Origin: Paracoccus saliphilus
GTDB taxonomy: Bacteria > Pseudomonadota > Alphaproteobacteria > Rhodobacterales > Rhodobacteraceae
DNA: 64,000 nt
Assembly: GCF_028553805.1 (NCBI RefSeq)
Contig: NZ_CP067140.1
Coordinates: 3,224,001-3,288,000 of the forward strand
Reading direction: 5' to 3'
The notes below the pieces were generated by a model. The model was not told the DNA's origin and did no database searches. It saw only the letters and a program-made list of their open reading frames with translations. The position numbers and the translations under genes are program-made. Shown here in pieces: positions 36,761 through 44,992 of this stretch. Within the stretch, counting starts at the first letter, position 1, and every line of letters begins with the position of its first letter.

Positions 36761-37651
36761 ATGAGCCTGATGAAATCTCTCGCAAAGGTCGCCGCCGGGG
36801 TCATGCTGGCGAAAGGTGTCGGCAATCTCATGAAAAACCGACAGCAAGGCTCGCAGAGCGGGTCATCCGCGAACCGCTCGGGCGGCGGACTTCTGGACGG
36901 CCTGCTCGGAAACAATGTCGAGGGTCAGCGCGGCGGCAGCGTCACCGACCAGTTGGGCAAGGTCCTGGGCGGCCGCGGTTCCGGTGGCAGCCAGGGCGGC
37001 CTTGGCGGAATGCTCGACGGGCTGGCTGGCCGCGGCGGGAGCAGTGGCGGCGGGCTTGGCGGTATGCTGGGCCAGTTGACCGGCGGCAGAAGCGCGTCGG
37101 GCAGCGGCTCGGGCGGGCTTGGTGACATGCTTGGCGGGTTGCTGGGCGGTGCCGCGGTCGGCGGAGCGGCAGGCGCAGCCACGGGCGGACTGGCGCGCAA
37201 GGATTCGCAACCCAGCAACGACGCGAGCTTTGGCGAGCTTTTCAACGATTCGCTGTCGCGCAACGACGAACCCGAAACCGCGCCCACCCCGGAACAGAAC
37301 GCCGCCGCCGGACTTATGCTGAAGGCGATGATCCAGGCCGCCAAATCCGACGGCCGCATCGACGAAGCCGAGAAGGAACGGCTGCTTGGTCACCTGGGCG
37401 ACGAGCTGGATGACGAAGAACGCCAATTCATCCGCGAGCAGATGGCAGCCCCGGTCGATGCGGCGGCACTGGCGCAAGAGGTTCCCGACGGGCTGGAGGC
37501 GCAGGTCTACCTGATGTCGCTATTGGCCATCGATTTCGACAACGAGGAAGAGGCGCGCTACCTGCATGCGCTGGCCGAGGCGATGGGCCTGCCGCGCGAG
37601 ACGGTCAACCAGATCCATGACGAGGTCGGCACGACTCGGCTTTACAGCTGA
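36761..37651 (+). CDS. DUF533 (TerB-like) protein with Gly-rich linker
   Basis: 296 aa. The N-terminus (MSLMKSLAKVAAGVMLAKGV) is amphipathic or weakly membrane-seeking. Residues ~40-150 are low-complexity Gly/Ser with repeated GGLGGML-type units and a GGAAVGGAAGAATGGLA stretch. The C-terminal ~130 residues form the DUF533 helical domain (LMLKAMIQAAKSDGRIDEAE, then LGDELDDEERQFI and YLHALAEAMGLP), related to the TerB fold. AAAGGA precedes the ATG. Function is unknown. It is divergent from tufB. Confidence 0.85.
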   Translation: MSLMKSLAKVAAGVMLAKGVGNLMKNRQQGSQSGSSANRSGGGLLDGLLGNNVEGQRGGSVTDQLGKVLGGRGSGGSQGGLGGMLDGLAGRGGSSGGGLGGMLGQLTGGRSASGSGSGGLGDMLGGLLGGAAVGGAAGAATGGLARKDSQPSNDASFGELFNDSLSRNDEPETAPTPEQNAAAGLMLKAMIQAAKSDGRIDEAEKERLLGHLGDELDDEERQFIREQMAAPVDAAALAQEVPDGLEAQVYLMSLLAIDFDNEEEARYLHALAEAMGLPRETVNQIHDEVGTTRLYS

Positions 37652-37666
37652 TCCCGAAGACCCGGG

Positions 37667-37697
37667 CCGCTCACGCCGATAGCAAAAGCGTGAGCGG
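37667..37697 (+). terminator. Inverted repeat after the DUF533 gene
   Basis: A perfect 10-bp stem (CCGCTCACGC 37667-37676 with GCGTGAGCGG 37688-37697) and an 11-nt loop lies 15 nt after the stop. No T-tract follows, so termination would need another factor. Confidence 0.4.
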
Positions 37698-37809
37698 TCA
37701 TCGCTCCGATTGATTGCGGCACAGCCCTCTGACAAGATGGAATTACGGTATTTCCGGATGCCGTTCCTGGATGTCATCGAAGCTACCCAGCATATAGCGA
37801 GGAACTCTT

Positions 37810-38265
37810 ATGCGCCTGATTTCCCTTACCGCGATTGCCGTAACTGCCGCACTTCCCCTGTTCGCCCATGCCGATGCAGCCGAGGACGCTATCGAGGCGC
37901 GTCACGGCTATATGAAGATGCTGTCGATCAACATGGGCACGCTTGCCGGAATGGCGAAGGGTGAGATCGAATATGACGAGGCTGCCGCCTCGACCGCGGG
38001 CGCGAATATCGAAACCCTCAGTAATTATACCGTCCCCGCCCTGTTCCCCGAAGGCACCGCCGAAGGCGAGGCTGACGATTCCGACGCCTTGCCGGCCATC
38101 TGGGAAAACCCCGAGGACTTCGCCCGGAAATTCGCCGATCTTGGCGAGGCCGCAACCGGGGCGGGTGATGCCGTCATGGGCGGGCAAGAAAATATCGGCC
38201 CGGCCCTGCAAAAGCTGGGCGGAGCCTGCAAGGCCTGCCACGATGATTACCGCAAGAAGGACTGA
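37810..38265 (+). CDS. Class II cytochrome c (c556/c' type)
   Basis: 151 aa periplasmic protein. A signal peptide (MRLISLTAIAVTAALPLFAHA) is followed by a four-helix cytochrome c' fold (RHGYMKMLSINMGTLAGMAK with the axial-type methionine). The heme-attachment site CKACH lies near the C-terminus. It overlaps the cytochrome b561 gene by one base (TGATG), so the two probably form an electron-transfer pair across the membrane. Confidence 0.9.
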   Translation: MRLISLTAIAVTAALPLFAHADAAEDAIEARHGYMKMLSINMGTLAGMAKGEIEYDEAAASTAGANIETLSNYTVPALFPEGTAEGEADDSDALPAIWENPEDFARKFADLGEAATGAGDAVMGGQENIGPALQKLGGACKACHDDYRKKD

Positions 38266-38849
38266 TGGCTGAGGATCAGGCCCGCCGCGTCAGGATCTGG
38301 GATCCGGCCTTGCGGGCATTCCACTGGCTGCTTGCGGTGCTGGTGATCGCCAACTGGCTGTTGGGCCAGTTCGGACCCAACATCATGACGCTGCATTTCT
38401 GGCTGGGCTACACGATCGTGGCGCTGCTGGTGTTCCGACTGATCTGGGGATTTGTCGGTCCCGAAAGCGCACGCTTTTCAAGCCTTTTCCACGGTCCCCG
38501 CGCCGTGACCAGCTATCTGCGTGACATGGGCAAGCGACAGCCGAGCCATTGGCCCGGCCATAATCCTCTTGGCGCGCTGGCCGTCATCGCCATGCTGCTG
38601 ACGCTGTTCTGGCAGGTCGGGACCGGGCTGATCGCGGATCCCGAAGATTTCGTGAATGTCGGCCCGCTGGCAAGCAAGGTCGGCAGCGATGTCGCGACGA
38701 AAGCCGATGCCTGGCACGCGCTTGGCGCCAATATCATCCTGGTCCTTGTCTTGCTGCATATCGTGGCGATCCTGTTCTATCGGATCTGGAAGAACGAGGA
38801 CCTGATCCGGCCGATGCTGACCGGCTGGAAATGGGTGCGCCGGCGATAA
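38265..38849 (+). CDS. Cytochrome b561 (membrane di-heme)
   Basis: 194 aa with four transmembrane helices and the histidine pattern of bacterial b561: RIWDPALRAFHWLLAVLVIA, then LHFWLGYTIVALLVFRLIWG (helix 2), a helix at LGALAVIAMLLTLFWQVGTG, and WHALGANIILVLVLLHIVAI (two His). It is coupled to the class II cytochrome c gene upstream and likely reduces it from the quinone pool. A bidirectional terminator follows. Confidence 0.9.
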   Translation: MAEDQARRVRIWDPALRAFHWLLAVLVIANWLLGQFGPNIMTLHFWLGYTIVALLVFRLIWGFVGPESARFSSLFHGPRAVTSYLRDMGKRQPSHWPGHNPLGALAVIAMLLTLFWQVGTGLIADPEDFVNVGPLASKVGSDVATKADAWHALGANIILVLVLLHIVAILFYRIWKNEDLIRPMLTGWKWVRRR

Positions 38850-38877
38850 GCAGGACGACAGGCTGGGCCCGAACGAG

Positions 38878-38902
38878 AAAGGCCGCCCTCGGGCGGCCTT
38901 TT
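38878..38902. terminator. Bidirectional terminator between convergent genes
   Basis: GGCCGCCC (38881-38888) and GGGCGGCC (38891-38898) form a perfect stem flanked by AAA and TTTT. It lies between the b561 gene (plus) and the DUF6280-like gene (minus). Confidence 0.8.
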
Positions 38903-38928
38903 CCTCATGATCCGGTCGAGCGGAACGA

Positions 38929-39255
38929 TCAGGCGGCTTCGGCCTCTTCGGCTTCGGCAGCCATGCGGCGCTCGCTCTCTTCGCGGGACAGCGCGACCGA
39001 GGTGCGGACACCCTTGGACACGAATTCCATCAACCCCTTGACCACCCGCTCATTCGGGTCGATCCCGGCACAGCTCAGCACCTCGCGGCCATCGCGCGAA
39101 CGGGCCCAACGGGCAATCTGCTCGGGGCCATTGCCATATTTCTTGTCATCCGCAATCGCATCATCAAGCGCAGCCAGCACGACAGCCGCAAACAGCTTGC
39201 GGGCGCGTTGGCCTTGTTCGAAATTGAAAGCGGAGCCATCAACAAAATCGCGCAT
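38929..39255 (-). CDS. DUF6280-like small conserved protein
   Basis: 108 aa, soluble, starting MRDFVDGSAFNFEQGQRARK. The middle contains KYGNGPEQIARWARSRDGRE and VLSCAGIDPNERVVKGLMEF, then an acidic Ala/Glu tail. From memory this matches the DUF6280 family, restricted to Rhodobacteraceae and relatives. Function unknown. It is monocistronic, divergent from efp across a 348-nt gap. Confidence 0.75.
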   Translation of the reverse strand: MRDFVDGSAFNFEQGQRARKLFAAVVLAALDDAIADDKKYGNGPEQIARWARSRDGREVLSCAGIDPNERVVKGLMEFVSKGVRTSVALSREESERRMAAEAEEAEAA

Positions 39256-39512
39256 AACATCTTTCCGTTTCTATGGTCTTCTGCCATGACCATCTTACAG
39301 GCCAAGTGCAGGCCTTTCTTATCAATTCCGTTTCTCCGACGGTGACGTTGACTTAGACGTTATGCCGTCGATTCGATATTCCCCATAGCACATATCTGCC
39401 ATGCATATCATGCAACTCGTAGAAAATTGTGACATTCCCGCTGTGTTCGGCATGATCCGGCCCTTGGACAATAGGTGGAAATCGCCTTGACATCCGCGCG
39501 GCTTCGAACTTG

Positions 39513-39541
39513 TTGCCTAAGGGCGTCCGTCCCGATATAGG
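39513..39541 (+). promoter_or_regulatory. Predicted efp promoter
   Basis: TTGCCT (39513-39518), 17 bp, TATAGG (39536-39541), about 63 nt before the efp ATG. The rest of the 39256-39512 gap shows no gene I can support; an alternative TTGACT near 39350 lacks a good -10. Confidence 0.45.
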
Positions 39542-39603
39542 GGCGGCACAACGCCGTTCAATGCCTGGACGGAAATTCCCGCAACAGTTCCAAGAGTGCC
39601 TCC

Positions 39604-40167
39604 ATGCCAAAGATCAACGGCAATGAAATCCGACCCGGCAATGTGCTGGAGCATGACGGGGGCCTGTGGGCCGCCGTGAAGGTCAACCATGTCAAGCCCG
39701 GCAAGGGCGGCGCATTTGCCCAGGTCGAGCTGAAAAACCTGCGTGACAATCGCAAGCTGAACGAGCGCTTTCGCAGCGAAGACAAGATCGAGCGTGTCCG
39801 GCTGGACCAGAAAGACCAGCAATTCCTGTATGAAAGCGACGGCAAGCTGGTCTTCATGGACAGCGAAACCTTCGAGCAGACCGAGCTTGACGCCGATCTG
39901 TTGGGCGAGCGCCGCCCCTTCTTGCAAGACGGCATGACCGCCACGATCGAGTATTATGGCGACGAGGCATTGTCGGTCTCGCTGCCCCAGAAAGTCACCT
40001 GCAAGGTCGTCGAAACCGAGCCCGTGGTGAAGGGTCAGACCGCCGCCAACAGCTACAAGCCTGCCGTTCTGGACAATGGCGTGCGGGTCATGGTGCCGCC
40101 CTTTATCGGCCAGGACGAGGATATCGTCGTCAATACCGAGATGTTCGAATATAGCGAACGCGCCTGA
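39604..40167 (+). CDS. efp: Elongation factor P
   Basis: 187 aa, three OB-like domains. It relieves stalling at polyproline. The tip loop VKPGKGGAF places lysine at position 34, so this is the lysine-type EF-P (modified by EpmA/EpmB in some bacteria, unmodified in others), not the arginine type. The C-terminal [20 protein letters not shown] segment is typical. A strong terminator follows. Confidence 0.98.
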   Translation: MPKINGNEIRPGNVLEHDGGLWAAVKVNHVKPGKGGAFAQVELKNLRDNRKLNERFRSEDKIERVRLDQKDQQFLYESDGKLVFMDSETFEQTELDADLLGERRPFLQDGMTATIEYYGDEALSVSLPQKVTCKVVETEPVVKGQTAANSYKPAVLDNGVRVMVPPFIGQDEDIVVNTEMFEYSERA

Positions 40168-40192
40168 CCGAAAGCGTTCGCAACTCGCGGAC

Positions 40193-40232
40193 AAAAAGGG
40201 ACGCAACACCAGCGCGCGTTGCGTCCCTTTTT
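40193..40232. terminator. efp intrinsic terminator
   Basis: A perfect 15-bp stem including flanking A and T tracts: AAAAAGGGACGCAAC (40193-40207) pairs with GTTGCGTCCCTTTTT (40218-40232), 10-nt loop. Symmetry allows action in both directions. Confidence 0.9.
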
Positions 40233-40258
40233 CATGCGCAACAGATCATGCTGCTTGA

Positions 40259-40330
40259 CCAGCAAATGCTGGGTTTTTGCCTGCACAACGCGTACACTGC
40301 ATGTACACAGATTGTACACTGCGCGTACAC
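40259..40330. repeat. 72-bp palindrome-plus-iteron element, copy B
   Basis: CCAGCAAATGCTGG (40259-40272), 19 nt, then four perfect GTACAC at 40292, 40303, 40314 and 40325 (11-bp pitch). Same orientation and geometry as copy A. It lies 27 nt beyond the efp terminator, in a convergent gap where no promoter is expected. Confidence 0.85.
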
Positions 40331-40522
40331 AGGGTGCTTGCGTTGCACAAATTACGTTACGTCACAAATTAAGTCGCGGTTCATAATTGGCGGCACCAGG
40401 TCGTCTTGGCAGCGCCCGGGTGCCTACAATCGCCCCCGGTAGGCTGGCAGCCTTCACGCCGTTCGTTCCAGAGCGTGTCGCGTTGAATCGGAAATGCCGG
40501 GCATTTGCGTTCCGCGATGGCC

Positions 40523-40610
40523 GGGGGCGCTGCCCCGTCGCCGGCAGGTCTCTCGAACCAGTGGCGCACCAACCGATGCCCCCCAGAGGATATTTGCATG
40601 AAGAAGAAGG
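40523..40610. repeat. Intergenic repeat, copy 1 (GC arm plus ATATTTG-AAGAAGAAGG)
   Basis: A GGGGGCGCTGCCCC arm (40523-40536) followed at 40579-40610 by CCCCAGAGGATATTTG and then CATGAAGAAGAAGG. It matches 43379-43445. It lies 30 nt beyond the 3' end of a minus-strand gene. Similar sequences are, as I recall, scattered in Rhodobacteraceae genomes. The stretch 40331-40522 between element B and this repeat holds nothing I recognise. Confidence 0.6.
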
Positions 40611-40641
40611 AGGGGGCGCATCCGGATTGGCGCAACACGCG

Positions 40642-41262
40642 CTAATACAGCGTTTGCCGATACCGGTCTTCCACAGCGGATTGTTCGATGGACTCAACCT
40701 CCACCTGTCCGTGATCCCGGATCATTTCATTCAGTGACGCGACCGGACGCGCTGCGGGCCATGTCTCGGCCTTCCAGAGGCCCCCGCGCATCGGTGCCTT
40801 GCCGCAATGGGTAAAAATTTCTTCCGCGGTGATCCTCAGAACCGTTTTCGGGCTGCGGCCGTTCACCTGAAACCGGTCGCAAAGGGCGGGGTCAGTGCAG
40901 ATTTCGGCAGTTCCATTGACCCGCAGGGTTTCGCTGACAGTCGGGATCATGAAGAGAAGGGCGACCTTGGGGTGCTGAAGGATATTCAACAACCCGTCGA
41001 TGCGATTATTGCCCGGACGATCCGGCACAAGCAGGGTCGTATCCGTTTCGACCGTTACGAACCCGGCGGGATCACCCTTGGGCGACACGTCAAGATTGGT
41101 TCCGTCGGAACTCGCCAGGACAAGAAAGGTGGAATGCTCGATGAATTGGCGGCAATGCCTGTCGAATTTCCGGATCACCTTGACGGCGGCGCGAGGCGAA
41201 GGATCGCCATAGATTTCGCGCAGTCTTTCGGGCGTCATTTCGGTGGTCCCGTCCGGGGTCAT
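40642..41262 (-). CDS. PPOX-type (pyridoxamine-oxidase-like) flavoprotein, MSMEG_1061-like
   Basis: 206 aa from the ATG at 41260-41262 (MTPDGTTEMTPERLREIY), with TTGGAGCG upstream; a longer in-frame reading to 41421 would overlap ilvD. FMN-binding split-barrel features: FLVLASSDGTNLDVSPKGDP, LLVPDRPGNNRIDGLLNILQ, VALLFMIPTVSETLRVNGTA and HCGKAPMRGGLW. The layout matches the FMN-dependent MSMEG_1061 subfamily as I recall it. Its substrate is unknown. Confidence 0.8.
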   Translation of the reverse strand: MTPDGTTEMTPERLREIYGDPSPRAAVKVIRKFDRHCRQFIEHSTFLVLASSDGTNLDVSPKGDPAGFVTVETDTTLLVPDRPGNNRIDGLLNILQHPKVALLFMIPTVSETLRVNGTAEICTDPALCDRFQVNGRSPKTVLRITAEEIFTHCGKAPMRGGLWKAETWPAARPVASLNEMIRDHGQVEVESIEQSAVEDRYRQTLY

Positions 41263-41417
41263 GAGCTTCGCTCCAATTGTGCCAACTCTTGCAGGCCCCC
41301 CGCAGAGCGGGGAAGCTGCTTTCTTGCCGTCCACATGATGCGTGGAAGGCGTGCCATCGCCAGCAGGACACGCGGCGCGGAACCTCTGCCGGAAAGGTCT
41401 GCGCCCCGTCGGCAGGA

Positions 41418-43256
41418 TCAATCCGGGATAACGCGCACCGCTCCCTTGGCCGCGCTGGTCGCCATCGCGGCATAGGCGCGCAGGGCGGTCGAGACCTTGC
41501 GCTTGCGATGCTCTTTCGGTTTCCAGCCCTCGGCCTCGCGGAGTTCGCGGCGGCGGGCCAGTTCGGCATCGTCCACGGCCAGCTCTATGGTCCGGTTGGG
41601 GATGTCGATCCGGATCAGGTCGCCCTGTTCGACCAGCCCGATCATGCCACCCTCGGCGGCCTCGGGCGAGACATGGCCGATGGACAGACCCGAGGAGCCG
41701 CCCGAGAAGCGGCCATCGGTAACCAGCGCGCAGGCTTTGCCCAAGCCCTTGGATTTCAGGTAGCTGGTCGGATAGAGCATTTCCTGCATGCCGGGTCCGC
41801 CTTTCGGACCTTCATAGCGGATCAGCACGACCTCGCCTTCCTTGACCTTGCCGGTCAGGATGGCGGACACGGCGGAATCCTGACTTTCGAAGACATTGGC
41901 AGGGCCGTCGAATTTCAGGATCGATTCATCGACACCCGCGGTTTTGACGATGCAGCCATCCTCGGCCAGGTTGCCGTAAAGCACCGCGAGCCCGCCATCC
42001 TTCGAGAAGGCGTGATCGGCATCGCGGATCACCCCGGCCTCGCGGTCCAGATCGACCGCGTCATAGCGGCGGTCCTGCGAGAAGGCGGTCTGCGTCGGCA
42101 CGCCCCCCGGCGCAGCGCGGTAGAAATCATGCACGGTGACGGACTCGGTGCGGGCGACATCCCACCGGTCCAGCGCCTGAGCCAAAGTGCCCGCGTGGAC
42201 ATTGCCGACCGAGGTATCGAGCAGCCCTGCCCGATCCAGCTCGCCCAGGATCGCCATGATCCCCCCGGCACGGTGAACATCTTCCATATGCACGTCGGAT
42301 TTCGCTGGCGCGACCTTGCACAGCACCGGCACCTTGCGCGACAGCTTGTCGATATGGCCCATGCTGAAGTCGACCTCGCCCTCATGCGCAGCGGCCAGCA
42401 GGTGCAGAACGGTATTGGTCGAGCCGCCCATGGCGATATCCAGCGTCATGGCATTGCTGAAAGCGTTGAAATTGGCGATCGAGCGCGGCAGCACGCTGGC
42501 ATCGTCGCCCTCGTAGTAACGGCGGGCGAGATCGACGATCAGGTGCCCGGCCTCGACAAACAGCCGCTTGCGGTCGGCATGTGTGGCCAGCGTCGAACCG
42601 TTGCCGGGCAGTGACAGGCCAAGCGCCTCGGTCAGGCAGTTCATCGAATTGGCCGTGAACATGCCCGAGCAAGAGCCGCAGGTCGGGCAGGCCGATTGCT
42701 CCATGGTCATCACATCGGCCTCGGACACATTGTCGTCAGCCGCGGCCACCATCGCGTCGATCAGATCGACCGCTTTCATCTCGCCGTTTTCCAGCACGAC
42801 CTTGCCGGCCTCCATCGGGCCGCCCGAGACGAAGACCACCGGGATGTTCAGGCGCATCGCGGCGTTCAGCATGCCCGGCGTGATCTTGTCGCAATTGCTG
42901 ATACAGACCATCGCGTCGGCGCAATGCGCGTTGACCATGTATTCGACGGAATCGGCGATGACCTCGCGCGAGGGCAGCGAGTAGAGCATCCCGTCATGGC
43001 CCATCGCGATCCCGTCATCGACGGCGATGGTGTTGAATTCCTTGGCGATGCCGCCCGCCGATTCGACCTCGCGCGCGACGAGCTGACCGAGATCCTTGAG
43101 ATGCACATGGCCGGGCACGAATTGCGTGAAACTGTTGACGATAGCGATGATCGGCTTGCCGAAATCGCTGTCCTTCACCCCGGTCGCACGCCACAGGCCC
43201 CGGGCGCCTGCCATGTTGCGGCCGTGGGTGGTGGTGCGGGAACGATAGGCGGGCAT
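41418..43256 (-). CDS. ilvD: Dihydroxy-acid dehydratase
   Basis: 612 aa. Catalyses the third common step of isoleucine/valine synthesis, dehydrating 2,3-dihydroxy-acids. Iron-sulfur cysteines lie in [12 protein letters not shown] and [20 protein letters not shown]. The catalytic C-terminal region has [20 protein letters not shown]. It begins [19 protein letters not shown]. It is a single gene, with an intergenic repeat upstream. Confidence 0.98.
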   Translation of the reverse strand: MPAYRSRTTTHGRNMAGARGLWRATGVKDSDFGKPIIAIVNSFTQFVPGHVHLKDLGQLVAREVESAGGIAKEFNTIAVDDGIAMGHDGMLYSLPSREVIADSVEYMVNAHCADAMVCISNCDKITPGMLNAAMRLNIPVVFVSGGPMEAGKVVLENGEMKAVDLIDAMVAAADDNVSEADVMTMEQSACPTCGSCSGMFTANSMNCLTEALGLSLPGNGSTLATHADRKRLFVEAGHLIVDLARRYYEGDDASVLPRSIANFNAFSNAMTLDIAMGGSTNTVLHLLAAAHEGEVDFSMGHIDKLSRKVPVLCKVAPAKSDVHMEDVHRAGGIMAILGELDRAGLLDTSVGNVHAGTLAQALDRWDVARTESVTVHDFYRAAPGGVPTQTAFSQDRRYDAVDLDREAGVIRDADHAFSKDGGLAVLYGNLAEDGCIVKTAGVDESILKFDGPANVFESQDSAVSAILTGKVKEGEVVLIRYEGPKGGPGMQEMLYPTSYLKSKGLGKACALVTDGRFSGGSSGLSIGHVSPEAAEGGMIGLVEQGDLIRIDIPNRTIELAVDDAELARRRELREAEGWKPKEHRKRKVSTALRAYAAMATSAAKGAVRVIPD

Positions 43257-43378
43257 AACGGATCTCCTTTGCTGGCGACTTTCCTTATCACCCCTTGCGA
43301 CGGAAGGAAATTACCTGAAACACGGGATTCAAGGGTGCATTCTGTCGTCGGATGACGGGATTGTGTTCCAGAAGGATC

Positions 43379-43445
43379 GGGGGCCCTGCCCCCATCCGGC
43401 CCATGCGGGCCGGATTCCCCCGAGATATTTGGGTAAAGAAGAAGG
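43379..43445. repeat. Intergenic repeat, copy 2
   Basis: GGGGGCCCTGCCCCC (43379-43393), a further GC hairpin (CCGGCCCATGCGGGCCGG), then CCCCCGAGATATTTG and GGTAAAGAAGAAGG (43417-43445). It stops 7 nt beyond the 3' end of sugE (minus). The shared core with copy 1 and the same placement after a minus-strand stop suggest a 3'-end-associated repeat family. Confidence 0.6.
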
Positions 43446-43451
43446 GGCGCG

Positions 43452-43766
43452 TCAGGATGCCATTTTCATGGCGAGAATCCCGGCGAGGATGAGAGCGGCA
43501 GCAAACAATCGGGCCGGAGTGACGGGTTCTCCCATCAGGACGATCCCGAGGATGAAGGTGCCGACGGCGCCGATGCCGGTCCAGACCATATAGGCGGTGC
43601 CGAGCGGAAGCTGGCGCATGGCGATGGCCAGAAGCCAGAAGGACGCGATCATGCCCACCACCATGATGCCGGTGGGCCAGGGTTTCGTGAAACCGTCGGA
43701 TTGCTTCATCGCGGTGGCCCAGACGATTTCGAGAAGACCGGCGATGGTAAGGGTGAGCCAGGGCAT
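43452..43766 (-). CDS. sugE: SMR-family guanidinium exporter (SugE/Gdx)
   Basis: 104 aa, four transmembrane helices. MPWLTLTIAGLLEIVWATAM carries the essential glutamate of helix 1 (E13), and MRQLPLGTAYMVWTGIGAVG is the Gdx-subtype helix 3. Gdx proteins export guanidinium in exchange for protons. The guanidine-II riboswitch upstream strongly supports that role over a general quaternary-amine pump. Confidence 0.93.
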   Translation of the reverse strand: MPWLTLTIAGLLEIVWATAMKQSDGFTKPWPTGIMVVGMIASFWLLAIAMRQLPLGTAYMVWTGIGAVGTFILGIVLMGEPVTPARLFAAALILAGILAMKMAS

Positions 43767-43784
43767 GGAAAGCCTCGTGACAGG

Positions 43785-43833
43785 GGCCGGGTCGTCCCGG
43801 CAGTGCTGCCCATGATGGGGAGGTCGTCCTCGG
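43785..43833 (-). ncRNA. Guanidine-II riboswitch (mini-ykkC) controlling sugE
   Basis: Two hairpins with ACGA loops in minus-strand sense: GAGG-ACGA-CCTC (P1, 43820-43831) and GCCGGG-ACGA-CCCGGC (P2, 43786-43801), about 18 nt apart. The ACGR loops are the guanidine-binding signature of this class. P2 ends just before the ribosome-binding sequence ACGAGG of sugE, consistent with translational control. The predicted transcription start coincides with the 5' side of P1. Confidence 0.92.
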
Positions 43834-43839
43834 GTTTTG

Positions 43840-43868
43840 GAGCTAGGCTTTCACCCCGCCCCGGTCAA
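43840..43868 (-). promoter_or_regulatory. Predicted sugE promoter
   Basis: On the minus strand TTGACC (43863-43868), 17 bp, TAGCTC (43840-43845). The expected start point near 43833 puts the riboswitch at the very 5' end of the mRNA. Confidence 0.65.
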
Positions 43869-44260
43869 GGGCGCGGGCGTAACCCCGATCGGTGGTGTTG
43901 CGATCATGCCCACGCGGGTGGTCGGAACGGGCGGCGAGATCAGGTGATCCGCTTGATGCTGTCGGCGATTTCGTCCCATTCGAAGACGCGCCTTCCAGTT
44001 GTCGCGCATCTACATCGGTTTGCCGAATTCGATGGCCTTACATCCGAGAAATCTCCCTCGCAATCCTCGAAGATCACCGCACCGAGGGTGTTCATACGTC
44101 CCAACAGGAAGTCACGGGTGCATTCATGGCTGACCCCGCCGGACGCATTCGTCCGGCACCTCGCGCATGCCAATGAGCAGCGAAGCGCAAATCGTCTTGG
44201 ACAGACCCGGCTCCAGCATCGCCATCTGCTCGACTTCATATTGAACTCAGATTCAAACTC
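43869..44260 (-). pseudogene. Possible decayed coding remnant, family not recognised
   Basis: This ~390-nt gap between sugE and the TetR gene has no intact gene. On the minus strand it contains a stretch reading NTLGAVIFEDCEGDFSDV and another reading RVFEWDEIADSIKRIT before a stop, which look like pieces of a soluble protein in one frame but without a start or conserved domain I know. It may be a gene relic or simply noncoding sequence. Confidence 0.25.
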
Positions 44261-44289
44261 TTGACCTGTGACGATTAATCATCAATCAT
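44261..44289 (+). promoter_or_regulatory. Predicted promoter of the TetR-RND operon
   Basis: TTGACC (44261-44266), 17 bp, AATCAT (44284-44289). The operator-like palindrome follows directly, at the expected transcription start. Confidence 0.55.
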
Positions 44290-44307
44290 GTGAATGAACG
44301 TTCACTT
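44290..44307 (+). promoter_or_regulatory. TetR-type operator candidate
   Basis: GTGAATGAACGTTCACTT has the near-palindromic core TGAAnGAACGTTCA found at many TetR-regulated RND loci. Placed over the transcription start, it predicts autorepression by the adjacent TetR protein. Confidence 0.6.
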
Positions 44308-44326
44308 ATGGAATCATTCCCTCGAC

Positions 44327-44992
44327 ATGGTCATTCGTCCCATCCCTTTCGACACGCAAGATCCTGATGCCGACACCCCTGTCCGTCCGCGCGAGAACGA
44401 GATACTCGACAGCATTCGCCAGACCTTTGCCGAAAAAGGCTTTGACGGCGCATCCATGCAGGAACTGGCGCGGGCGGCAGGGATGAGCGTGGGTAATTTT
44501 TACCGCTATTTCCCGTCGAAGGCAGCGATGGTGGCAGCGATCATCACCCGCGATCTTGAGGAGGTGGGGCAGAAATTCACCGATGTCGCCGCAGCCGAGG
44601 ATCCGCTGGCGGCGCTGCGTGAGGGGCTGCATCTGCGCGTGGCCGAGGAATGCTGTGGTGTCGAGGATGCCTCGCTCTGGGCCGAGATCACCGCGGCGGC
44701 GCAGCGCAAACCCGAGATCGGCACCGTCGTCCAGCATATGGAGCGCGGGATAACCAGTTATCTGGTCGCCGCCTTTGCGCTGATCGCCGATGTATCGCAG
44801 GACGAGGCGGAGCGTCGCTTTCTTCCCCATGCGGCGATGGTGGTGATGCTGGTCAAGACGACATCCATCCAGGCGCATGGCCCAAGCGCGCAATGCAGGT
44901 TGTCGCATGACGATCTGACGGCGCTGGTCCAGCGCCTGATCGACATGATCCTTGATGAAGTGGCCGCTGCAAGGCCAAGGGAGCCGAAATGA
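44327..44992 (+). CDS. TetR/AcrR-family transcriptional regulator
   Basis: 221 aa if started at the ATG at 44327; an upstream in-frame ATG at 44294 lies inside the operator-like palindrome and would need leaderless translation. The N-terminal HTH is clear: ENEILDSIRQTFAEKGFDGA, then SMQELARAAGMSVGNFYRYF. The C-terminal ligand domain is divergent. Its stop overlaps the membrane-fusion gene start by four bases (ATGA), so it is the first gene of the efflux operon it probably represses. Confidence 0.88.
   Translation: MVIRPIPFDTQDPDADTPVRPRENEILDSIRQTFAEKGFDGASMQELARAAGMSVGNFYRYFPSKAAMVAAIITRDLEEVGQKFTDVAAAEDPLAALREGLHLRVAEECCGVEDASLWAEITAAAQRKPEIGTVVQHMERGITSYLVAAFALIADVSQDEAERRFLPHAAMVVMLVKTTSIQAHGPSAQCRLSHDDLTALVQRLIDMILDEVAAARPREPK

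Noticed and set aside
39353..39610. An 85-codon minus-strand frame upstream of efp
   Set aside because: It overlaps the efp start and predicted promoter, has no ribosome site or recognised motif, and is best treated as noncoding.
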